A stretch of DNA of 64,000 nt from Sporolactobacillus kofuensis (GCF_042660205.1 NZ_JBHSTQ010000006.1:121508-185507), one strand, 5' to 3'; shown: positions 8,172 through 16,242, numbered from the stretch's first letter. A program made the numbers and translations. Notes: generated by a model from the letters alone, not told the origin.

Positions 8172-9443
8172 TTATCCATTTTTCGCTGCCATTTCCGTCA
8201 CCATCTCGATTGCATCCCCCATCGACTGATCCAATTTGCTAATGACTTCTTCCGCCGTCTCTTTTTTCATTAACAAATTTGGCTTAAACTGCAAAACCGA
8301 TCGATCAAAGTTGGCCATCATTGACCAAACCCCATGCTTAATCAAAGAAAGCATCAATGCCCCACCGCCGAATGGATGAGCTGTTTTTAATCCCATAATG
8401 ACGCCGCATTGCCTAATTTCGGTAAAGAAATCAGCATATTTTCGCTGAATCTTCGGCAATTCTTGGGCGAAGAAATTCGTCAGCATGTCGACATTAGCGA
8501 CAGTTTCTTCTCGTGTAAGGATCTCCATCGCTTTTGAAGCAACGATACAGCCGAGCTCTGTCCCATTGAACGAAGATGTATGAGCAAATCCATCATCTTT
8601 CATCCAACTTGCAGCTTCTTCATTCATAATGACGGCCGACATTGGATAATACCCGCCGGACAGTCCCTTTCCGGTCACGATCATATCCGGCGTTGCACCG
8701 TATTTACAGCAGCACCACATGTCACCGCTTCGCATCAAGCCGGTTTGAATTTCATCGGCAATGTATAATGCACCATATTTATGCGTCAGTTCTTCAACAT
8801 TTTTATGATAATTTTCGATCGGCATCGGAAATCCGGCAGTGGCGGGGATACTTTCGATAATGACCGCGGCCGTATCCTTTTTCTTGAGCACGGATTCCAA
8901 CTGTTCAAGATTGTTGTACTCGATGTGAGTGTATAAATCCGGATCCGGTTTCATATTAAACGATTCGGCTATTGTAGGGTTGCTGGCTTGCATCGAAATT
9001 CCTGTCGACCCGTGAAAGGCGCATGATAAACTGACCACACGGCTCTTTTTGGTCGTCCGCCTAGCAAATTTAATTGCAGCATCAACGGCTTCTCCGCCTC
9101 CATTCAGAACGAAGACGTATTTCATATTGTCCGGTGATGCCGCCAGCAACCGCTCATTTAATTCATTTTTATATGGGGATGGGAAATAGTGATTTCCTGC
9201 ATCGACCAACTCAGCACCTTTCACTAAGGCTTCTCTAATCTCCGGATTACGATGTCCTAAATTATAAACGCCCCCGTTAGAGTGCATATTAATAAATGTG
9301 TGGTGCCCTTCTAAATCTTTAAAGTAACTCCCTTCTCGTTCCCCCATGACCAATTCAACACCAAAGCTGCGAAAGGTATTGACTCGATCAGGATTCCAAA
9401 TTTTATAGGCTTCATCATAGATTTCATGTGCGGTTTTATTCAT
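8172..9443 (-). CDS. Class-III PLP-dependent aminotransferase family enzyme
   Basis: This is a 423-residue fold-type I PLP enzyme of class III. The cofactor lysine is in TGKGLSGG (Lys259), the PLP-binding aspartate in IADEIQTGLMR, and the N-terminal substrate region includes NMHSNGGVYNLGHRNP. GGGAGGA precedes the ATG at 9443. It lies 26 bp downstream of an APH/choline-kinase-type kinase gene on the same strand. In animals and some bacteria, this combination of class-III enzyme and kinase forms kinase/phospho-lyase pairs (hydroxylysine kinase with phosphohydroxylysine phospho-lyase; ethanolamine-phosphate phospho-lyase). The call as an aminotransferase family member is firm; phospho-lyase activity is an inference from the neighbour. 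Confidence 0.9.
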   Translation of the reverse strand: MNKTAHEIYDEAYKIWNPDRVNTFRSFGVELVMGEREGSYFKDLEGHHTFINMHSNGGVYNLGHRNPEIREALVKGAELVDAGNHYFPSPYKNELNERLLAASPDNMKYVFVLNGGGEAVDAAIKFARRTTKKSRVVSLSCAFHGSTGISMQASNPTIAESFNMKPDPDLYTHIEYNNLEQLESVLKKKDTAAVIIESIPATAGFPMPIENYHKNVEELTHKYGALYIADEIQTGLMRSGDMWCCCKYGATPDMIVTGKGLSGGYYPMSAVIMNEEAASWMKDDGFAHTSSFNGTELGCIVASKAMEILTREETVANVDMLTNFFAQELPKIQRKYADFFTEIRQCGVIMGLKTAHPFGGGALMLSLIKHGVWSMMANFDRSVLQFKPNLLMKKETAEEVISKLDQSMGDAIEMVTEMAAKNG

Positions 9444-9469
9444 AACAGATCCTCCCGTTCATTCATTTC

Positions 9470-10711
9470 TTATTGTTGAGAAACGCGATAATGTTTTGCA
9501 GGTATCGCCGTGAGATCCGGCCTAGACGCGAAATTCTTCAAATACTTTTTTGCTAAAATAGCGGTGCCTTTTGCATAAAAAGCCAGCACTTCCGGTGTAA
9601 GCACTTGCGATTCACCGCTTCCCGGAATGACGCTACCTATTCGAGAAATTAAGCTTTGCAACATGCCGATTCTTCGCATCATAATAAAGGTACCGATTTC
9701 TTGCTTATCTTCATCCGAAAGCTTACGAACCAATTCGTATCCGCCGATTAATTCTTTTATCACTTCAGACAAATCCGTCCGGTGCTCCATAAAAGTAACA
9801 ACGCTGGCAATATCATACATGAACCAGCCTTTGCCGCAATCATCAAAGTCAAGGACAGTTATTTCATCTCCATTTTTTAACATATTAGCCATCCGTAAAT
9901 CACTGTGAATCATTCCGTACCGATCTGGTGCTTTACCGTACGCTTCAACCCTCTTTTTGATCAAATCGACACATTGATCAATGATTGAAATGTCTTTCTG
10001 TGACAACCACTGACGCGAGCGGTAACTCACCCCATAGAAGTTGTTCCAGTTCTTACCGAAAGTGCCGTCGAAATTCCACTCCATTCGTTCAAAAAAGTCA
10101 GGATCTTTCCACTCGATGGCCCGTGTATGTAGTGTTGCGGCTATCTTGCCCACCTTGCGATAAAGTTGGCGATCTGACGCTTGAAGCGTGCTTTTTTTCG
10201 AATGGCCTAAATTCTGTTGCACCAATGCGGCCAATTTAAATACCGGTATCGTGAGTGTATCCGGAATCCAATCAATCTTACGGATTAATCCGCCTATATC
10301 ATCGTTCGCATCGCTTGAATCGGCCGGCGATTGGCCTTCAATGAATTTAAAACAAACGACCAATCGCTTTTCGTTCATCTCGGGGCTTTCAATAACTTCT
10401 ACATACTTTCTATTCCGTGAAAGTAACGGACAATTTAGTGAAAGGTTGGTTGTCCGTCTTAACTCGGCAATCCAACTCAACTCTGTCTTTACACTATCTA
10501 AAGTCGTGTAATCAAGGCGCTGAACGCGCATAATCATTTTTGTTTTATTTTCAACCTCTAAACGATACGTCGCATTTTCGGTAAAGTTTATTAATGTTAA
10601 TTTGGACGATGGTGGATTGTCCCATCTTGCTTTTGCTTTTTCAGCCACAGTCTGTAAATAGTTTATTTTTTCTGCAAAAGATAGCCTCTCAAAACAACTT
10701 TTACTTTCCAT
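9470..10711 (-). CDS. APH/choline-kinase-fold phosphotransferase
   Basis: This 413-residue small-molecule kinase has the aminoglycoside-phosphotransferase fold. The ATP-binding N-lobe includes FTENATYRLE and MIMRVQR. The Brenner-type catalytic loop is HSDLRMANML (about 269-278) and the metal-binding motif is LDFDDCG. AAAGGAG lies upstream of the ATG at 10711. It is the first gene of a two-gene operon with the class-III PLP enzyme, which suggests that it phosphorylates a hydroxylated amine or amino acid whose phosphate ester is then eliminated by the partner. Antibiotic resistance is possible for this fold but less supported by context. Confidence 0.85.
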   Translation of the reverse strand: MESKSCFERLSFAEKINYLQTVAEKAKARWDNPPSSKLTLINFTENATYRLEVENKTKMIMRVQRLDYTTLDSVKTELSWIAELRRTTNLSLNCPLLSRNRKYVEVIESPEMNEKRLVVCFKFIEGQSPADSSDANDDIGGLIRKIDWIPDTLTIPVFKLAALVQQNLGHSKKSTLQASDRQLYRKVGKIAATLHTRAIEWKDPDFFERMEWNFDGTFGKNWNNFYGVSYRSRQWLSQKDISIIDQCVDLIKKRVEAYGKAPDRYGMIHSDLRMANMLKNGDEITVLDFDDCGKGWFMYDIASVVTFMEHRTDLSEVIKELIGGYELVRKLSDEDKQEIGTFIMMRRIGMLQSLISRIGSVIPGSGESQVLTPEVLAFYAKGTAILAKKYLKNFASRPDLTAIPAKHYRVSQQ

Positions 10712-11202
10712 CTGAACACTCCTTTCGCTTCTTAGCTGAACTTTTTTTTCTGACCATAAAACTCACTCTTATTCCTTTTTAAAGGTGAACATACATTTTC
10801 TATAACAGATTCAGCTCGTGTCAGTCTTTGGAAAACAGCGGAATAATCAGATTAAATTGATTATTATTGATTATAAATATAATTTCCAATAATTAAAGAG
10901 TATTTTATAAACTAATCGAGTCGAGCTTTTGTAAAATATAAACTTTTCTCTAAGAAGCTTGCTGATTTTATGTCCGTAATCCTGAATTACGCACGTACAT
11001 GGTTAATCCGCATTATGATTAATTACTGTCTTGATGAACTGCATCGGCGAAAAAAGTTAGTGCCTATGGACTTGTCCCTGATGATTAAAATTAAATAACT
11101 TTTCTTAAACCGTTAATTTTTGCTCACGTGTTATTTTGGAAATCCTGAATTGACATAGGCTGACATGCTGAACACACAAAACTGTAATGACCAAGCACGA
11201 AG
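10712..11202. other. Intergenic, AT-rich, no gene seen
   Basis: About 490 bp separate the divergent kinase and F420-reductase-like genes. The short reading frames here lack ribosome binding sites. The minus-strand promoter of the kinase operon must lie near 10740-10900, but I cannot assign its hexamers with confidence. Confidence 0.5.
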
Positions 11203-11232
11203 TTAGACGCTCATCATGGCGCGTGCTACACT
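11203..11232 (+). promoter_or_regulatory. Candidate promoter of the F420-reductase-like gene
   Basis: TTAGAC (11203-11208) and TACACT (11227-11232) are spaced 18 bp apart, ending about 32 bp before the start codon. A TTGACA at 11150 has no good -10 partner. Confidence 0.4.
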
Positions 11233-11264
11233 GAAGCCGATGAATGAAGAGGAGGACGATCATT

Positions 11265-11897
11265 ATGAAAATCGGATTTATCGGTAGTGGAAATATCGGG
11301 CAGGCGGTTGCAGCAAGCGCGATTCGAGCAGGATATTCCGTGGTGATGTCCAACTCGCGTGGACCGGAAACGCTTGCCGGCTTGATCCGAAAGCTTGGAC
11401 CGAAAGCAAAGGCTGCAACTGCGGAACAAGCGGCACAGGAGGGTGACCTCGTCGTCGTCACTGTGCCGCTTTACGCACTGCCACAGCTGAACACGAACGG
11501 TACAAAGGGAAAAACACTCATTGATACGATGAACTATTACCCTAGCCGCGATGGACAAATTGAAGCACTCGATAACGGCTCTGCGACAACGAGCGAATTG
11601 ACAGCCGCTCACTTCCCGGACGCACACGTCGTCAAAGCATTCAATTCTATTTTTGCATCGGAGATTGAAACAACAGGAAATCCAGAGGGCGATTCACATC
11701 GTCGGGCTCTTCCGATCGCCGGTGATAACCCTGAAGCCAAGCAGCAAGTCATTGAGCTACTCGATGCCATCGGTTTTGATGTAGTTGATGCCGGGCCACT
11801 TCATGAAGGATTCCGCTTTCAAAATGGAACACCTGCCTACTGCGCACATGCGGAACGCAAGCAACTCAGTGAACTCCTAAACCGGGCAAAAGCGTAA
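11265..11897 (+). CDS. F420-oxidoreductase-like NAD(P)-binding protein
   Basis: This 210-residue protein has an N-terminal Rossmann fold (KIGFIGSGNIGQAVA, GSGNIG) and a SNSRGPETL loop that resembles NADP-preferring family members. It matches the F420-dependent NADP reductase-like / ProC-like family (F420_oxidored). Bacillota of this type do not usually make F420, so it is more likely an NADP(H) oxidoreductase of unknown substrate. GAGGAGGA precedes the ATG at 11265; the longer in-frame start at 11244 would place the ribosome binding site inside the gene. It is monocistronic, with a strong terminator downstream. Confidence 0.85.
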   Translation: MKIGFIGSGNIGQAVAASAIRAGYSVVMSNSRGPETLAGLIRKLGPKAKAATAEQAAQEGDLVVVTVPLYALPQLNTNGTKGKTLIDTMNYYPSRDGQIEALDNGSATTSELTAAHFPDAHVVKAFNSIFASEIETTGNPEGDSHRRALPIAGDNPEAKQQVIELLDAIGFDVVDAGPLHEGFRFQNGTPAYCAHAERKQLSELLNRAKA

Positions 11898-11916
11898 ATG
11901 GCATCAGATAGAAATA

Positions 11917-11962
11917 GGCTGGGAAAGCATCAGTATATCCTAATGCTTTCCCAGCCTTCTTA
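11917..11962 (+). terminator. Strong Rho-independent terminator
   Basis: A perfect 14-bp stem (GGCTGGGAAAGCAT with ATGCTTTCCCAGCC) has a 12-base loop and is followed by TTCTTATTT. Confidence 0.85.
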
Positions 11963-12009
11963 TTTCATCCTTTGAAAGGGGCTGTCCCAAAAGGGTATCC
12001 AATTTAATC

Positions 12010-12115
12010 TACCTACCTAATCCGGGAGCCTCCTCAGAACGTTCATAAAGCCTACGGAGTCTCCCTTGCTTGAATCATCGAATCACTTCCGCAGGAGTCT
12101 CTCCCCCTACGTACT
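12010..12115. repeat. Dispersed GC-rich repeat, diverged copy
   Basis: This shares the ordered words GGGAGCCTCCTC, a GGGGTCTCCC-like word (GGAGTCTCCC) and CCGCAGGAGTCTC with the copies near 18.9, 19.2, 34.9, 47.3 and 52.3-52.9 kb. It lies between a terminator and panE, outside any gene. A GGGGCTGTCCCAAAAG word precedes it at about 11978. Confidence 0.7.
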
Positions 12116-12214
12116 GAGAAGGTAGCTCAGATTCTTTTGAGGTGTCCTCTCCTCGTTCTGAAATCATTTCCTATTCAATCAAGATTAGGTGCGTATGGGA
12201 AAAGTCTGCCGGAT

Positions 12215-13129
12215 TCACCGCATCATTTCATACACTTTCAAGTTTTGGTAAACAGTTTTTAACAGCGGCGTTTCTACATGGAATTCTTTTGCCAAATCCA
12301 ATAGATAGCCTTGCAAGTGTGCAGCTTCGATTAAAGAACCTTTCTCCATATCACGCTGCATTGACGATTTCATATCATACCCGAGTTGGTCGATCAACTT
12401 CATATGCATCGCAACAATTTGATCATCAATCGGCGCTTTATATGCGGTCATGATCTGTACAACTTCTTCAAACAGCTGCCGAATAAAGTCCCGCCCGCCG
12501 TTACTTTCGCGAATCGGTCCGATCGGCGCACGCATAAGTGTCGTTACACCTGACATAACCGTTATAAATAAGTACTTATGCCACATATCCTGTATGATAT
12601 GATCACTTTGGACAAACTCTGCTTTGGTGCCGCTCAATGCATTGTTAATGCGCCGAATCCGATCCGTATCCGGATGATCCGGTTCGCCGAATACAAGCCG
12701 ATCTAATGCACTCGTATGAACGACTTCTCCTGCCTCATTTAATGTTGTTTCAATGAAGCATAATCCGCCAATGACCTGATCATCGCCAAACGCTTCTTTA
12801 AGCCGCGGCAGATGTGCAACCCCATTCAACAGTGGCAAAATGACAGTTTGTTCGCTGACAAATGGCTTCAAATCGGTTATGGCTTCTTCCAAATGATAAG
12901 CTTTTGTTGAAAAGAGCACTAAATCAAACGGGTCTGCTGTATCTGATTTAGTGATTAATTTGGGGTTAATGGCAAGATCCCCTTTTATACTTTTGATCAC
13001 AAGCCCATTATTCTCTAGTAGCTGTTTCCGCCTCTTGCGAACAAGAAAAGTCACATCTTCTCCCTTTTCAGCTAAACGTCCGCCAAAATATCCACCTACA
13101 CCGCCGGCTCCCAATACTAATAGACGCAT
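12215..13129 (-). CDS. panE: 2-dehydropantoate 2-reductase (ketopantoate reductase)
   Basis: PanE reduces ketopantoate to pantoate with NADPH in the pantothenate/CoA pathway. The 304-residue protein opens with a Rossmann motif LVLGAGGVGGYFGG and has LLNGV and the conserved lysine region MWHKYLFI, followed by the all-helical C-terminal domain. The start was set at 13129 (MRLLVLG), with AGGAGAGG six bases upstream. It is the second gene after a cysteine hydrolase, 54 bp away on the same strand. No panB or panC is adjacent. Many PanE/ApbA homologues act on other 2-keto acids, so the substrate is likely but not certain. Confidence 0.9.
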   Translation of the reverse strand: MRLLVLGAGGVGGYFGGRLAEKGEDVTFLVRKRRKQLLENNGLVIKSIKGDLAINPKLITKSDTADPFDLVLFSTKAYHLEEAITDLKPFVSEQTVILPLLNGVAHLPRLKEAFGDDQVIGGLCFIETTLNEAGEVVHTSALDRLVFGEPDHPDTDRIRRINNALSGTKAEFVQSDHIIQDMWHKYLFITVMSGVTTLMRAPIGPIRESNGGRDFIRQLFEEVVQIMTAYKAPIDDQIVAMHMKLIDQLGYDMKSSMQRDMEKGSLIEAAHLQGYLLDLAKEFHVETPLLKTVYQNLKVYEMMR

Positions 13130-13183
13130 CGTAACCTCTCCTTGGCATTCCCTGATTAACCGCATTGCGGCCTACTTACTCGT

Positions 13184-13741
13184 TTAACGATAATTGTCGT
13201 GAATGGGTTGAAACAAATTCTCATCGGAATTCCGAACGAGCGAGAAATGATCGTCATTGTCATAGCCGTTCAATACCCGATTGTGATGCTGGATGATCTG
13301 TGCTGCAGATAACGTTGGCGTATCCGCAGTCGAGTGTGCATCACCAACCAGCGTCACATCAAAGCCATTGACGGTCGCCATACGGACCGCTGTATCAATG
13401 CAATACTCTGTCATACATCCAGCGATAACCAGATGCTCAATGGTTCGTTCCTTAAGATACGCTAATAATGGCGTATGATAAAAAGAGCTGGTTGCGCTTT
13501 TATTAAAAGCCGGAGCTCCTTCCGGCCGATGAATCGCCGGGTGGACATCAAATCCGCTTCCTTCGCCGCCGCAAACGCTCGTATCACGAATAAAAACAAT
13601 TTGACTGTCTGCTTGCTCAGCTTTTTCAATCACTGTGTTAATCTTTTCAAACAGTACTTCCTTATTGTAAACACCGGGTTCTTGAGCATCTCCATCAATG
13701 AGTGCTTGCTGGGCATCAATAACAAGCAAAGCCTGATTCAT
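13184..13741 (-). CDS. Isochorismatase-family cysteine hydrolase
   Basis: This 185-residue cytoplasmic hydrolase has the family catalytic triad: Asp9 in LLVIDAQ, Lys81 in FNKSATSSF and Cys114 in MTEYCIDTAVRMA. Family members hydrolyse amides such as nicotinamide or the vinyl ether of isochorismate; the exact substrate is not readable here. AAGGAGAG precedes the ATG at 13741. It probably forms a short operon with panE downstream. Confidence 0.9.
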   Translation of the reverse strand: MNQALLVIDAQQALIDGDAQEPGVYNKEVLFEKINTVIEKAEQADSQIVFIRDTSVCGGEGSGFDVHPAIHRPEGAPAFNKSATSSFYHTPLLAYLKERTIEHLVIAGCMTEYCIDTAVRMATVNGFDVTLVGDAHSTADTPTLSAAQIIQHHNRVLNGYDNDDHFSLVRNSDENLFQPIHDNYR

Positions 13742-13848
13742 GAGCAACTCTCCTTTACTATTTGTCATAACGCCATCCTAGTCTATTATTATATCAGCAA
13801 TTGAGCCCCTGCTACACACTCATTCTCCGCTTAAACCGATGCATAACA

Positions 13849-14508
13849 TTAGCATTCAATTTTAATGTAAATCTTCCCCCGTCCGGCAGATTTGGCACGC
13901 CGCTCACGGTATAAACGATTGAGCAGACGGCTGATCGTCTCCGGTGTAACGCCAATATACCCCGCCATATCCTGTTCAGCCATTAGATCCGGGATAAGTA
14001 CCCAGCCATCCGATGCTGGAACACCCGATTTTTGAGCAAGGTGCTTGAGCAGCGAAACGAGCTGAACAAGTGCCGGTTCAAGTACTGAATTGGAGTACCG
14101 GTTGATCAGTTCCTGACTTTTCATGGCCAGAAAACGTGTGAGCTGCTGCTGGATCAACGGATAATGGTGCATGAGTTCATGCATGCGTTCTTGTTTTATC
14201 GCAAAAAGAGTACTGGCTGCTAGTGCTTCTGCACTCGCCGGATAAACCGCTGCCTGGTCCGCGAGCCCCGTATGCGGGAACAGATCGCCTTGTGAAAAAA
14301 GACTGACAATCCACTTTTTTCCTAATTTATTTTGATGAAAGACATGAACAAGACCGCTCACCACAAAGAAATAATGGGTCAGCACGTCGTCCTGCAAAAA
14401 GATGATTTCTTTTTCATGAAACGTTTCGAACGTCCCGTTTCTTCTGATCTGGTCCAGTGCTTCCTGTGAAAGCCCCTGGAACCATCCAATTGCTTCCAAT
14501 TCGGGCAA
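13849..14508 (-). CDS. Crp/Fnr-family transcriptional regulator
   Basis: This is a 219-residue regulator with an N-terminal cyclic-nucleotide-binding-type barrel (about 15-120) and a C-terminal helix-turn-helix (MAGYIGVTPETISRLLNRLY). Only one cysteine is visible, near the C-terminus, so the Fe-S cluster of classical Fnr is absent. The start is a TTG at 14508 with AAGGAG eight bases upstream. It is divergent from a cupin-ferredoxin-DUF488 cluster, and a good Fnr-type half-palindrome lies between them. It probably controls that cluster and itself. Confidence 0.9.
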   Translation of the reverse strand: MPELEAIGWFQGLSQEALDQIRRNGTFETFHEKEIIFLQDDVLTHYFFVVSGLVHVFHQNKLGKKWIVSLFSQGDLFPHTGLADQAAVYPASAEALAASTLFAIKQERMHELMHHYPLIQQQLTRFLAMKSQELINRYSNSVLEPALVQLVSLLKHLAQKSGVPASDGWVLIPDLMAEQDMAGYIGVTPETISRLLNRLYRERRAKSAGRGKIYIKIEC

Positions 14509-14554
14509 ACGTACCGCTCCTTCCCCCGAAAAAATCCCTGCTTTTTACGGCAAC

Positions 14555-14568
14555 TTGATCTGGATCAT
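14555..14568. promoter_or_regulatory. Fnr/Crp-type operator
   Basis: TTGATCTGGATCAT matches the Fnr-box pattern TTGAT-N4-ATCAA at 9 of 10 fixed positions. It lies between the divergent Crp/Fnr regulator gene and the cupin gene. Confidence 0.65.
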
Positions 14569-14659
14569 ATTCGTTTTCTTCGCTTTTCTATAGTATAAAT
14601 GATAGGTTTTCTCAATTAAAGCAAAGATACCTTATTTTATATACAAGGAGCGATCACTC

Positions 14660-14974
14660 ATGCAACTGCTAACCTGTCAAAATAGAACTACACTTAAAGA
14701 ACGCCTTTACCAAGATGACTTCCAGACAATCATGCATTTGTCCCTGCAAAAAGGACAGGAAATTCCCGAACACCATGGCGGCGATGCGGAAGTCACGGTT
14801 GTTCCCGTGCGCGGTGCCATTGTCTTTACGGCCTCCGGTCAATCGGAGCACCTTGTCCCAGGACAGCTGGTGCATCTGAACGCTAAAGAACTGCATGCCG
14901 TGCGCGCTGAAGAAGACAGTGACGTCGTACTGATTAAATCGGCACGTGCCACCGGTAGTGTACGCGGATGTTGA
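14660..14974 (+). CDS. Small cupin-domain protein
   Basis: This is a 104-residue single cupin. The fold is visible as alternating strands with the partial metal motif EIPEHHGGDAEVTVV and the second motif LVPGQLVHLNAKELHAV (His pair kept in part). AAGGAG precedes the ATG. It is the first gene of a cluster with a ferredoxin and a DUF488 protein, under a divergent Crp/Fnr regulator. Such cupins often accompany redox- or nitric-oxide-responsive genes; the ligand is unknown. Confidence 0.85.
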   Translation: MQLLTCQNRTTLKERLYQDDFQTIMHLSLQKGQEIPEHHGGDAEVTVVPVRGAIVFTASGQSEHLVPGQLVHLNAKELHAVRAEEDSDVVLIKSARATGSVRGC

Positions 14975-15003
14975 GCGGAACAAACCATGAGGAGGTAACC
15001 GAT

Positions 15004-15276
15004 GTGAGCACTCAGCCGGAAGAAAAAAAGTATACACGCGTGGATAAGGATACCTGTATCTCCTGCGGCGCATGCGAAATGGCAGCCCCCGATATTTTTA
15101 ATTACGACGAGAACGGACTTGCCTTTTCAATTATCGACGAGAATAAAGGCATTAAACCCATTCCTAAGGAACTGCTTATGGATCTTGAAGACGCTTATGA
15201 CGGATGTCCAACCGAATCGATCCTTGTTTCTGACCATCCTTTTGACGCAGATGTTCGTTCGGATGATAATAAATAA
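15004..15276 (+). CDS. fer: Single-cluster [4Fe-4S] ferredoxin
   Basis: This is a 90-residue ferredoxin of the Bacillus Fer type. Ligands are Cys18, Cys21 and Cys24 (CISCGAC) and Cys68 (DGCPTES), for one [4Fe-4S] cluster. It is a soluble low-potential electron carrier. The start is the GTG at 15004, with AGGAGG eight bases upstream; an in-frame ATG at 14968 overlaps the cupin gene and has no such site. It sits 29 bp after the cupin gene and is likely co-transcribed with it. Confidence 0.92.
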   Translation: MSTQPEEKKYTRVDKDTCISCGACEMAAPDIFNYDENGLAFSIIDENKGIKPIPKELLMDLEDAYDGCPTESILVSDHPFDADVRSDDNK

Positions 15277-15306
15277 AGAAGATTGGCTTCAAAAGAAGGA
15301 CTGGCA

Positions 15307-15675
15307 ATGAGCATTCAGATTAAACGTATTTATGAACCGGTGCAGGACTCTGACGGTTTGCGCATGCTCATCGATCGTATTTGGCCACGCGGTATATCGA
15401 AAGAACGCGCCCACCTCGATGATTGGATGAAGTCCGTCACACCAAGTCCTGAACTACGAAAATGGTTCAATCATGAACCGTCGAAATTCGCGCGTTTTCA
15501 AGAGGCATATCAAAAGGAACTGACTGAAGACGAAGAGAAGCAGCGCGGTGTTGAGACAATCATGAAGCTGAGCCATACGAAGACGGTAACACTGCTTTAC
15601 GCAGCAAAAAGTCCGACATGCAATCACGCATGTGTACTGCTTGAATTCATTAAAAAGCAAGGAGAAAGGTCATGA
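15307..15675 (+). CDS. DUF488 family protein
   Basis: This 122-residue protein has the DUF488 signatures RIWPRGISKERAHLDDWMK near the N-terminus and TLLYAAKSPTCNHA near the C-terminus, including a conserved cysteine. Function is not established. AAGGA lies before the ATG at 15307. Its stop overlaps the ATG of the next, broken reading frame (ATGA), so the two were once translationally coupled. Confidence 0.85.
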   Translation: MSIQIKRIYEPVQDSDGLRMLIDRIWPRGISKERAHLDDWMKSVTPSPELRKWFNHEPSKFARFQEAYQKELTEDEEKQRGVETIMKLSHTKTVTLLYAAKSPTCNHACVLLEFIKKQGERS

Positions 15676-15952
15676 CGATTCATGTGATCGGCATTCTCGG
15701 TGCCAATAATCCGGATGGTCTGACGGCACAAATGCTTACTACTGTCTTGAAAGGGGCAGAAGAACAAGGGTGCACCGTTCAGAGGATTTATTTGGACGTT
15801 ACCACTTTAAGCTGCTGGTGACGGATGTTTTTAAAGATACGATGAACACGAAAGAAATTCGATGAGAAATCGAGGATAATCAGTTACAATTCTACAAATT
15901 GATGGAGAAGTGGACCGTTGCACAAATGGAATTTGATGCATCTAAAAATTAA
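15672..15952 (+). pseudogene. Remnant of an NADPH-dependent FMN-reductase-like flavoprotein
   Basis: An ATG at 15672, overlapping the DUF488 stop and preceded by AAGGAGAAAGG, opens a 49-residue frame. It begins like a flavodoxin-fold reductase (IGILGANNPDGLTAQML, then EQGCTVQRIYL) and stops at TGA (15819-15821). Downstream, another frame gives a plausible helical tail (NQLQFYKLMEKW) that ends at 15952. The middle of a ~180-residue protein is missing, so this looks like an internally deleted gene. The match is by eye and moderate. Confidence 0.5.
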
Positions 15953-15954
15953 GG

Positions 15955-16086
15955 TTATCCACAGTTTTCATTACACTTATGCACACAATTATCAAGTTAT
16001 CCTCAATTTATCCAGTGGGAACGCGCACTTATTCACATATTCTGTGGATATGTGCTTTTTTCGCTCTAGAAAAAAAGTTATCCACA
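15955..16086. other. Cluster of seven DnaA-box-like 9-mers
   Basis: Perfect TTATCCACA occurs at 15955-15963 and 16078-16086. One-mismatch boxes are TTATGCACA (15977), TTATCCTCA (15997), TTATTCACA (16029) and TGTGGATAT on the opposite strand (16043). TTATCCAGT (16008) has two mismatches. The first five starts are 22, 20, 11 and 21 bp apart, close to one or two helical turns. No dnaA or dnaN gene is nearby, so this resembles a DnaA-box cluster of the titration or regulatory type rather than oriC. Confidence 0.75.
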
Positions 16087-16132
16087 TGTGACTATCTTTT
16101 CAGAACACGACCCTTAATGAGAACTGGCTAAA

Positions 16133-16172
16133 AAACAGGAATCGGATAGAAGTATCCGGTTCCTGTTTCTTT
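16133..16172. terminator. Terminator-like hairpin
   Basis: A stem of about 16 bp (AAACAGGAATCGGATA with TATCCGGTTCCTGTTT) has a short loop. A-runs and T-runs on both sides allow termination in both directions, between the broken flavoprotein gene and the converging ACT-MFS gene. Confidence 0.75.
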
Positions 16173-16242
16173 AATGATCGGATGTTGGTTTCGCGTGCAT
16201 TCATCGGTTTTGCCCTAGGCATTGCGGCAAAGGAAAGCTTTC

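Noticed and set aside
9470..10711. Aminoglycoside resistance kinase
   Set aside because: The fold matches, but the coupled class-III PLP enzyme and lack of a resistance context argue for a metabolic kinase.
11150..11155. TTGACA as the -35 of the F420-reductase-like gene
   Set aside because: No acceptable -10 lies 16-18 bp downstream; the TTAGAC/TACACT pair closer to the gene is a better fit.
15955..16086. Chromosomal origin of replication
   Set aside because: There are DnaA boxes, but no adjacent dnaA, dnaN or rpmH and no obvious AT-rich 13-mers; a titration-type cluster fits better.
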